Positions 1-4,752 of a stretch of DNA of 6,531 nucleotides are shown one piece after another (the first letter of the stretch is position 1; every line of letters starts with the position of its first letter). The translations under genes were made by a program, and so were the position numbers. The notes under the pieces were generated by a model. That model made no database searches. It was not told where the DNA came from and was given only the letters and a program-made list of their open reading frames with translations. The stretch spans positions 1-6,531 of the forward strand of contig CAMBDR010000256.1 in NCBI GenBank assembly GCA_945864765.1, in the 5' to 3' direction. Origin of the DNA: Janthinobacterium lividum (GTDB taxonomy: Bacteria; Pseudomonadota; Gammaproteobacteria; Burkholderiales; Burkholderiaceae_D).

Positions 1-384
1 GCACCGCAACAAACGCGTTTGCAGCGCGATTTTACGGTGTGGATCAGACGTGTACTGTTGCCCGGCCGCTTGCCGGGCGTAACATTGCCAGAGTTTGGCA
101 CTATTTTGGAGGCAAAAACCATGTTGGCTGAACGTGTGATTGAATGGACCCGGAATTGGAAGGAAGAGGGAATCCAGGAGGGGATGCAGAAGGGCATGGA
201 TAAGGGCATGCAGAAGGGCATGCAGCAGGGCAAGTCACAGCTTTTACAGACCATGCTGGAAGCTCGCTTTGGCCCACTGCCAGATTGGGCTTTGGCTCGA
301 CTGAAAGAAAGCAGCAGTGCAGAAATTGACCGCTGGTGCCTGCGAATCTTGAACCAACCGAGCTTGCAGGAAGTGCTTGAATAG
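1..384 (+). CDS. Rpn family / DUF4351-type nuclease-like protein, C-terminal part (5' end outside window)
   Basis: The reading frame is open from base 1, so the gene begins upstream. A TTG at 19 is in frame but is probably an internal Leu codon. About 127 codons are visible. The tail, LLQTMLEARFGPLPDWALAR followed by a helical segment ending SLQEVLE, has the pattern of the DUF4351-like C-terminus found on many Rpn (recombination-promoting nuclease / putative transposase, PD-(D/E)XK) proteins. Before it lies a charged linker of Gly-Met-Gln-Lys-type repeats, and EEGIQEG-type linkers are also typical of this family. The catalytic PD-(D/E)XK domain should lie upstream and cannot be checked. Family knowledge: Rpn proteins are DNA endonucleases that stimulate RecA-independent recombination, are often multicopy and are often degraded. 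Nothing here shows that this copy is active. The family call is fairly sure, the function is not. Confidence 0.8.
   Translation, partial: APQQTRLQRDFTVWIRRVLLPGRLPGVTLPEFGTILEAKTMLAERVIEWTRNWKEEGIQEGMQKGMDKGMQKGMQQGKSQLLQTMLEARFGPLPDWALARLKESSSAEIDRWCLRILNQPSLQEVLE
184..231 (+). repeat. Four 12-bp in-frame tandem repeats in the Rpn-like gene
   Basis: Four consecutive 12-base units start with ATG and end with GGC: ATGCAGAAGGGC, ATGGATAAGGGC, ATGCAGAAGGGC and ATGCAGCAGGGC. They encode MQKG, MDKG, MQKG and MQQG. Units 1 and 3 are identical and the others differ at one or two codons. Because the unit is a multiple of three, gain or loss by slippage would lengthen or shorten the linker without a frameshift. 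Such linkers are common in Rpn-type proteins. Confidence 0.85.
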
Positions 385-416
385 GGAATAACTGGGGTGA
401 ATAGGAATAACTGAGG
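380..416. repeat. Imperfect tandem duplication across the rpn-like stop codon
   Basis: Positions 380-397 (AATAGGGAATAACTGGGG) and 400-416 (AATAGGAATAACTGAGG) are near-identical, differing by one G insertion and one substitution, with two bases between them. The first copy contains the TAG stop of the Rpn-like gene (382-384). This suggests a small local duplication at the gene end, next to the REP-like palindrome. Confidence 0.75.
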
Positions 417-419
417 CCA

Positions 420-460
420 GAGTAAAGTTAAATCCGCTGGATTCGACCCCGCTTTTACTC
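420..460. repeat. REP-like palindromic element
   Basis: The outer arms GAGTAAA (420-426) and TTTACTC (454-460) are perfect inverted repeats. Inside lies a second stem, AATCC (431-435) and GGATT (439-443), around a GCT loop. On the minus strand the element contains GGGGTCGAATCC flanked by GGAGTAAAAG and TTTACTCTGG. That resembles the intergenic REP-type elements near RAYT (REP-associated Y1) transposases in many beta- and gammaproteobacteria. The palindromes are directly visible; the REP assignment is by resemblance. It sits right after the Rpn-like gene and could also help end its transcript. Confidence 0.5.
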
Positions 461-470
461 CGTGCCCACA

Positions 471-484
471 GGCGTGTTCACGCC
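471..484. repeat. Short hairpin (GGCGT-loop-ACGCC)
   Basis: GGCGT (471-475) and ACGCC (480-484) are perfect inverted repeats around a 4-nt GTTC loop. The loop could close one further G-C pair. No T-run follows, so it is not a standard intrinsic terminator. Its place 10 bp after the REP-like palindrome suggests it belongs to the same repeat cluster. Confidence 0.45.
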
Positions 485-541
485 GTTGGCAGAATGTCTT
501 CTTTGTTCTTGCGCCAGCCAGGCTGCCAAGCCACAACGGCG
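481..541. repeat. 8-bp inverted repeat spaced by 45 bp
   Basis: CGCCGTTG at 481-488 and CAACGGCG at 534-541 are exact reverse complements. The left arm shares CGCC with the adjacent hairpin at 471-484, so the two structures would compete if transcribed. Function is unknown; it may be the edge of a degraded repetitive element. Confidence 0.4.
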
Positions 542-545
542 CGTT

Positions 546-574
546 TTGCGCTTTAGCGCTACTATTGCTATGAT
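546..574 (+). promoter_or_regulatory. Candidate sigma70 extended -10 promoter for the GNAT/fusion unit
   Basis: TATGAT (569-574) matches the -10 consensus at 5 of 6 positions and is preceded by TGC, giving an extended -10 (TGnTATGAT). A weak -35, TTGCGC (546-551), lies exactly 17 bp upstream. Transcription would start near 581, leaving a leader of roughly 90 nt before the GNAT start. This is the best promoter-like match in the intergenic region, by eye only. Confidence 0.4.
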
Positions 575-609
575 ATTGGCTCCCTGGCCTTCCCGCTCGT
601 CCTATAAAA

Positions 610-672
610 ATGCCCTGCCCAACCGACGCCATGCCTGACCCAACCCCATCTTTGAGCGAATTCTCAACATGA
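610..672 (+). CDS. Possible 20-codon upstream ORF overlapping the GNAT start (ATGA)
   Basis: ATG at 610 opens a 20-codon frame (MPCPTDAMPDPTPSLSEFST; a second in-frame ATG lies at 631) that stops at TGA 670-672. The stop overlaps the GNAT ATG at 669 as ATGA. The GNAT gene has only a weak Shine-Dalgarno (GAG at 654-656), so translation of this leader could deliver ribosomes to the GNAT start. No convincing ribosome-binding site precedes 610. It is equally possible that the frame is a chance one. Confidence 0.25.
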   Translation: MPCPTDAMPDPTPSLSEFST

Positions 673-1775
673 GCCGCTTTAGCCTTGCCCTCGCCACCCC
701 GGACGACGATGCGCAATTGCGCGCGCGCATGGCCGAAGATTGGATGGATGGCCATATCGCCGTCAGTTTTCGGCGCGAACCAAGTTATTTTGCCGGTTCG
801 CGCCTGCAAGGCGACCAAGTACAAACCATTATTTGCCGTGAAAATGAGAGCGACCGCATCGTCGGCCTGGGCAGCCGTTGCAGCGCCATCCACCACCTCA
901 ACGGGCAAGCCTGCCGCATCGGTTATTTGTCCGATTTGCGCGCCGACCCGGCTTACCGCAAAGGCACACTGCTGGCGCGTGGCTACCGCCTGTTGCGCCA
1001 GTTGCATGAGGCCGAACCTTTGCCCGCCTATTATTCGGTGATTTTTGAAAACAATCAGGCCGCCTTGCAAAATTTGCTGGGCGCACGCGCGGGTTTGCCC
1101 AACTATATCGCCATGGGCAAACTGCTTACCCCCGCCTTGCATCTGGACTTTTACAAGCCAGCAATCGCCCTGCCTGGTATCACGCTGCGGCGCGCTGGCA
1201 CTGCCGATCAGGTGCCACTGCTGGCGCTGTTAAATCGGCGCATGGCAACACGCCAATTCTCACCCGTGTATCAGGCGGCAGACTTTTTACCCGGCGGGCG
1301 TTGCATGGGCTTGCGGCTGGAAGACTTTTTTATTGCGCAAAATAGCAGCGGCGTGTTGCTGGCCGCGCTGGCGGCGTGGGATCAGGCCGCTGTGCGCCAA
1401 ACCCATATTGAACGCTATTCGCCTGGCTTGGCTGCGCTACGCCCGTTTTACAACGCCTTCAGCGCCATTTCACCAATGAAACCACTACCAGCACCGGGCA
1501 GCCGCGTGCCCTACCTGTATTTGTCCTGCGTGGCGGTAGAAAACGACGACCCGGCCCTGCTGCGCGCCCTGTTACGCCACGCTTACCGCCAATTGCGCAC
1601 AGGCCCCTGGCACTACGCCATTCTCGGCTTGCATGAGCGCGACCCCTTGGCCGCTGTGCTGAACGATTACCGCAGCATTGCCGCTGGTGGCTTGCTGTTT
1701 CGGGTCGAATTCGATGCCGCCAGCGCCTCCCCACTTGATCAACGCATCCCCTACATTGAAATGGCACTGGCATGA
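669..1775 (+). CDS. GNAT-type acyltransferase-like protein (probable tandem GNAT fold)
   Basis: 368 residues, soluble, with no signal peptide. Residues ~1-155 read as a GNAT (Gcn5-related N-acetyltransferase) fold: an N-terminal strand and helix (FSLALATPDDDAQLRARM), the strand RIGYLSDLRADPAYRKG (83-99) in the motif A position, and a motif B-like stretch, VIFENNQAALQNLL (124-137). A second, weaker GNAT-like half starts with ITLRRAGTADQVPLLALL (171-188) and includes VPYLYLSCVAVENDDPALLRALLRHAYRQL (280-309). The acetyl-CoA pyrophosphate loop, normally R/QxxGxG/A, reads RKGTLL at 97-102 and is degenerate, so catalysis is uncertain. The start at 669 is supported by a TGA in the same frame at 636-638 with no alternative ATG between. 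The stop overlaps the downstream fusion gene by 4 nt (ATGA), so the two are almost certainly co-translated. Acyl donor and acceptor are unknown. Confidence 0.75.
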   Translation: MSRFSLALATPDDDAQLRARMAEDWMDGHIAVSFRREPSYFAGSRLQGDQVQTIICRENESDRIVGLGSRCSAIHHLNGQACRIGYLSDLRADPAYRKGTLLARGYRLLRQLHEAEPLPAYYSVIFENNQAALQNLLGARAGLPNYIAMGKLLTPALHLDFYKPAIALPGITLRRAGTADQVPLLALLNRRMATRQFSPVYQAADFLPGGRCMGLRLEDFFIAQNSSGVLLAALAAWDQAAVRQTHIERYSPGLAALRPFYNAFSAISPMKPLPAPGSRVPYLYLSCVAVENDDPALLRALLRHAYRQLRTGPWHYAILGLHERDPLAAVLNDYRSIAAGGLLFRVEFDAASASPLDQRIPYIEMALA

Positions 1776-1783
1776 TGGCACTG
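1761..1783 (+). repeat. 9-bp direct repeat at the GNAT/fusion gene junction
   Basis: ATGGCACTG occurs at 1761-1769 and again at 1775-1783, 14 bp apart, bracketing the overlap of the two genes. The first copy encodes the MAL of the GNAT C-terminus (MALA, then stop). The second encodes the MAL at residues 2-4 of the fusion protein. The fusion thus has two adjacent possible ATG starts, 1772 (overlapping the stop) and 1775. Neither has a clear Shine-Dalgarno, which fits start by translational coupling. Confidence 0.6.
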
Positions 1784-4600
1784 CATAACTGGCCCGGCTT
1801 TCCCACCACCCGGCACGACCCGCGTCTGGCCGTCGCCGCCATCCTGTTCAGTTATTTGATACTGGGCTTGACGGTGCTGGGCTTTAACCGCAGCCCGCAG
1901 CAAATTGGCATCACCATCGGCAGCGCAGTGCTGCTGGAAATGCTGTTTTACCGGGTACTGGTGGGCGGTTGGGTGTTTCCCTTAAGCGCCTTCATCACTG
2001 GCATGGGGCTATCGATTTTGATCAATTATGCCCACGGTTATGTGCTGGCGCTACTGCCGCCGCTGTTTGCAATTGGCTCCAAATACCTGTTCACCCTGCG
2101 TGGCCGCCACGTGTACAACCCGGCGCTGTTTGGCGTGGTGGCCTGCCTGTTGCTCACCAATGGCATGATCAGCGATTCGCCCGCCTACCAGTGGGGCGGC
2201 TCTTACGCCATTGCCGCCTTCATCATCACGCTGGCGCTGTTTGGCTTTGTGCTGCGCATCCAGCGCATGGCTTTGATTGTGTCATTCCTGATTTTTTATT
2301 CGCTGGGCTTAACGCTGCGCGCCTGGCTCACGCGCTGGCATATGCCGATGGAAACCTGGATACTGGGTGCGGCCACCACGCCCACGCTCTACCTGTTTGT
2401 GTTTTTCATGATCACCGACCCGCAAACCTCGCCCAACAGCAGAAAAGGGCAAATCTTTGTGGCGTTCGCGCTGGCGCTGGTAGACTTTATCCTGCATCTG
2501 AAAGAATCGCTCTCAACCTTTTTTTACGCCGCATTTTTGGTCACCAGCTTGCGTTTTGTCTGGTTTCAGGGGCAAGCCCTACGCGCGGGCGGCTGGGCGG
2601 CCTTAATTGACAAATTGCAGTTTGGCGCACGGCGCTGGGGCATATTGGGCGCGGCGGCGGGTCTCGGCTGGGGCGTCGTGCTGGCTTTCACTGGCGGGGA
2701 AATTCGCTACCAGCCCGAGTTTGAATTGCGCGCCGTCGATAGCGCAGCAGCGGGGCTTGAATCACGCCAGGGCAATGTCTTGAACCAGGTTGACCCACGC
2801 CTTGCCCACATCGCAAAATGGATGCTCTCGGTCGGCGATGCGGTGGCGGTGGCCGATGTCGATAACGATGGTTTGCCAGACTTTTTCGTCAGCTACCCGC
2901 TGAAAGACAGCCGCGACCGCGCCGCGCTGTATCGTAACCTGGGCAATGCTGGCAATGTCAAGTTTGAGCGCGTCGCCTTGCCGGAACTGGCCGCACTGTA
3001 TGAACACCCGGAAATCAACGGCCTGCCCTCGGGGGCCATGTTTTTCGACTACGATAACGACGGCGACCAGGATTTGCTGGTCATGACCGGCTATGGCAAA
3101 ACCCGCCTGCTCAAAAACCTGTTGATGGAAAGCGGCAAGCTGGGCTTTGTTGATATCAGCGCTGAAATGGGCCTCTCTGACTACACCATCAGCGTCGCCG
3201 CCAATGCCGCAGATTACGACCATGACGGCAAGCTGGATTTGATTATCGCCAACGTGATGAGCCCGACCTTGCTGGCATACAAGACAAAACCACAAGCAAA
3301 CCCGCCAGGCACACCGCCGCAGCTGAATATTTTCAAGCTGCCGCAACCAGAATATGTGGGCGATCGCCGCATGTTCGACTTCATGCACCGCACCTGGCAC
3401 GACGCCAACAATGGCGGCGGTATCCATCTGTTGCACAATCAGGGCGCGGCGGGCTTCGCCAAAATCGGTATCGAAAAATTGGATTTACCAGGCGAATCAC
3501 GCTGGACCACCACCATCGGCTTTGGCGATTTGAGTGGCGACGGTTGGCCCGATATTTACACCTCCAACGACTTCGGCCCCGACCAATTGCTGATCAACCA
3601 GCGCAACGGCCAGTTCAAGCGGGTGCGCGGCAATATCATTGGCCAGATCGGGCATGACACCTACAAGGGCATGAATGTCACCTTTGCCGATTTCGACAAC
3701 AATGGTTTTAACGATATCTACGTCTCCAACGTGCATGAAAAGCTGCAAGCCGAGGGCAGTTTGCTATGGATGAATAACGGCCACGCCGAACAGGCCAGCA
3801 ATTGGCAAGACCGCGCCATGGCCAACAACGCGCTCAACGAAAAACGCTTTGGCTGGGGCGCAGCGGCGGGGGATATTGATCTGGATGGCAAGGTCGATAT
3901 TTTGCAAGCCAATGGCATGGTCGATAATGCCTATGACCCGCTCTACCCCGGCTGCCCGGATTACTGGTATTGGAACGATAAAATCGCCCTGACCCGGCCC
4001 GACATTCACGGCATGGCCGACCGCTGGGCCGATTTACGTGGACGCTGCATTTTTGCCAGCGAAAAAAACCGGGTCTACCTCCATCGCGGCCAGCATTTTC
4101 TGGATGTGGCCGAGCAAGTGGGTTGGACCGAAGGCGGCACCTCACGCGGGGTGGCCTTGGTGGATTTGGATAACGATGGCCGGCTCGATGTGCTGGTTAC
4201 GCACCAGTTTGCGCCGCTGTCGATTTATCACAATTTGGCCAAAGCGGGCAGTGGCCCCAAGCGCTGGCTGGGCTTGGCCTTGCAAGGCAATGGGCAAAGT
4301 TGCAACCGCGATGCGATTGGTAGCCGGGTGGAAATCAGTAGCGGGCAAAAAGATGGCCACGCCGCGACACAATGGCGTGAAGTACTGACGATTAATGGCT
4401 TTTCGGCGCAAAATGACCGCCGACTCTTGTTTGGACTGGGCGACATCAGCGCCATCAGCCCCGCCAGCCCCACCAACCCCGGCAACCCGGCCACGGGCTT
4501 GATCGATGTGCGTATTTATTGGTGCGGCCAAACTACGCCACAGCGCTTGAAATTGCCAAGCGGGCGCTACCATACGCTGCTGCAAGGGCGCACGCCATGA
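1772..4600 (+). CDS. RnfD/NqrB-like membrane domain fused to seven FG-GAP/VCBS repeats and an ASPIC/UnbV domain
   Basis: 942 residues. Residues ~20-307 are polytopic, with about 10-11 hydrophobic segments. They carry RnfD/NqrB (NQR2_RnfD_RnfE family) signatures: HVYNPALFG (113-121) and FFMITDPQTSPNSRKGQ (211-227), the latter matching the TDP.TSP motif of RnfD. The covalent-FMN motif SGAT is absent. The last segment (~289-307) leads into a soluble part with seven calcium-loop motifs of FG-GAP/VCBS type, DxDxDGxxD or close variants, starting at residues 362, 426, 481, 586, 640, 701 and 798. That is the number expected for a seven-bladed integrin-like propeller. Residues ~846-936 fit ASPIC/UnbV: RDAIGSRVEI, INGFSAQNDRRLLFGLG, then a strand with YWCG. 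By topology and by its four Cys (728, 759, 844, 918) the soluble part is likely periplasmic. Related proteins (CRTAC1-like) are soluble; joining one to an RnfD-like domain is unusual. The ATG at 1772 overlaps the GNAT stop. Its role is unknown; membrane redox or a surface-binding function are both possible. Confidence 0.85.
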   Translation: MMALHNWPGFPTTRHDPRLAVAAILFSYLILGLTVLGFNRSPQQIGITIGSAVLLEMLFYRVLVGGWVFPLSAFITGMGLSILINYAHGYVLALLPPLFAIGSKYLFTLRGRHVYNPALFGVVACLLLTNGMISDSPAYQWGGSYAIAAFIITLALFGFVLRIQRMALIVSFLIFYSLGLTLRAWLTRWHMPMETWILGAATTPTLYLFVFFMITDPQTSPNSRKGQIFVAFALALVDFILHLKESLSTFFYAAFLVTSLRFVWFQGQALRAGGWAALIDKLQFGARRWGILGAAAGLGWGVVLAFTGGEIRYQPEFELRAVDSAAAGLESRQGNVLNQVDPRLAHIAKWMLSVGDAVAVADVDNDGLPDFFVSYPLKDSRDRAALYRNLGNAGNVKFERVALPELAALYEHPEINGLPSGAMFFDYDNDGDQDLLVMTGYGKTRLLKNLLMESGKLGFVDISAEMGLSDYTISVAANAADYDHDGKLDLIIANVMSPTLLAYKTKPQANPPGTPPQLNIFKLPQPEYVGDRRMFDFMHRTWHDANNGGGIHLLHNQGAAGFAKIGIEKLDLPGESRWTTTIGFGDLSGDGWPDIYTSNDFGPDQLLINQRNGQFKRVRGNIIGQIGHDTYKGMNVTFADFDNNGFNDIYVSNVHEKLQAEGSLLWMNNGHAEQASNWQDRAMANNALNEKRFGWGAAAGDIDLDGKVDILQANGMVDNAYDPLYPGCPDYWYWNDKIALTRPDIHGMADRWADLRGRCIFASEKNRVYLHRGQHFLDVAEQVGWTEGGTSRGVALVDLDNDGRLDVLVTHQFAPLSIYHNLAKAGSGPKRWLGLALQGNGQSCNRDAIGSRVEISSGQKDGHAATQWREVLTINGFSAQNDRRLLFGLGDISAISPASPTNPGNPATGLIDVRIYWCGQTTPQRLKLPSGRYHTLLQGRTP

Positions 4601-4743
4601 CAACGCTGTGCATGATCGATAACGCTGCTGCATTCCCGATCAGAATTTTCGTGGCCCGCAAATTAAGCCACTGCGGTAGCGTTTTTTCGCCTGGTTACGA
4701 CTACAATAAAGCCAAGCAATCCAATCAATCCAATCAAGAATAG
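4597..4743 (+). CDS. Possible 48-codon small ORF coupled to the fusion gene
   Basis: ATG 4597-4599 overlaps the fusion gene's TGA (4598-4600), and the frame runs 48 codons to TAG at 4741-4743. The product begins MTTLCMIDNAAAFPIRIFVA and ends in a polar KAKQSNQSNQE tail encoded by a 9-bp repeat. The stop abuts and partly overlaps the strong Shine-Dalgarno of the next gene. No family is recognised and no membrane segment is clear. It also spans a terminator-like structure, which argues that the stretch may simply be intergenic. The arrangement (ATGA start, stop inside the next ribosome-binding site) is what favours translation. Confidence 0.25.
   Translation: MTTLCMIDNAAAFPIRIFVARKLSHCGSVFSPGYDYNKAKQSNQSNQE
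4622..4687 (+). terminator. Terminator-like structure with long, internally folded loop
   Basis: ACGCTGCTGCA (4622-4632) can pair with TGCGGTAGCGT (4672-4682) over 11 positions, nine Watson-Crick and two G-U. A run of six T (4682-4687) follows at once. The 39-nt loop holds a second stem, GTGGC (4651-4655) with GCCAC (4667-4671), directly beside the outer 3' arm. The long loop is atypical for an intrinsic terminator, but the T-run and the place just after the fusion gene suit termination or attenuation before the NTF2-like gene. Confidence 0.45.
4702..4707 (+). promoter_or_regulatory. Weak candidate -10 box for the NTF2-like gene
   Basis: TACAAT matches TATAAT at 5 of 6 positions and lies 45 bp before the ATG at 4753, just after the terminator-like structure. 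No convincing -35 is found 16-18 bp upstream, where the end of the stem and the start of the T-run sit. If used, it would let this gene be expressed apart from the fusion gene. Confidence 0.2.
4717..4737 (+). repeat. 9-bp tandem repeat (CAATCCAAT, 2.3 copies)
   Basis: CAATCCAAT repeats at 4717-4725 and 4726-4734, followed by a partial CAA. It lies in the leader just before the Shine-Dalgarno of the NTF2-like gene and after the candidate -10, so it would be in the 5' untranslated region. It is unstructured and A/C-rich, which should keep the ribosome-binding site open. Confidence 0.7.
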
Positions 4744-4748
4744 GAGGT
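4742..4748 (+). promoter_or_regulatory. Strong Shine-Dalgarno (AGGAGGT)
   Basis: AGGAGGT is a near-perfect match to the anti-Shine-Dalgarno, with GGAGG ending 5 nt before ATG 4753. It fixes the start of the NTF2-like gene. It is by far the strongest ribosome-binding site in the window; the GNAT and fusion genes have none of note. This suggests independent and efficient translation of the NTF2-like protein. Confidence 0.85.
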
Positions 4749-4752
4749 TTAT

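Larger units (their letters stand above)
385..668. other. Intergenic region with clustered inverted repeats and a leader
   Basis: This 284-bp stretch has no gene of normal size. Its left part (385-541) is dense in repeats: the tandem duplication, the REP-like palindrome at 420-460, a GGCGT/ACGCC hairpin at 471-484, and an 8-bp inverted repeat CGCCGTTG/CAACGGCG at 481-488 and 534-541. Its right part (546-668) carries a plausible promoter and a short upstream ORF leading into the GNAT gene. A short open stretch from an ATG at 494 runs only 20 codons and is not supported as a gene. Confidence 0.7.

Noticed and set aside
603..608. TATAAA as a -10 box
   Set aside because: No -35-like hexamer sits 16-18 bp upstream; the extended -10 at 569-574 is a better candidate.
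1969..2610. 213-codon plus-strand frame inside the fusion gene
   Set aside because: It is an alternative frame of the membrane domain. Its His/Arg/Ala-rich composition lacks any fold pattern, while the main frame has clear RnfD motifs.
1772..2701. Classical Rnf or Nqr operon
   Set aside because: Only an RnfD-like domain is present. No RnfA, B, C, G or E gene lies in the window, and the SGAT motif is missing.
2762..3436. 224-codon open frame on the minus strand
   Set aside because: It lies fully inside the well-supported FG-GAP region of the fusion gene. Its composition follows from reading the DxDxDG repeats in antisense, and it has no recognisable domain.
4142..4633. 163-codon minus-strand frame over the ASPIC region
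   Set aside because: It is antisense to the conserved ASPIC/UnbV domain, which explains the openness, and shows no family pattern.
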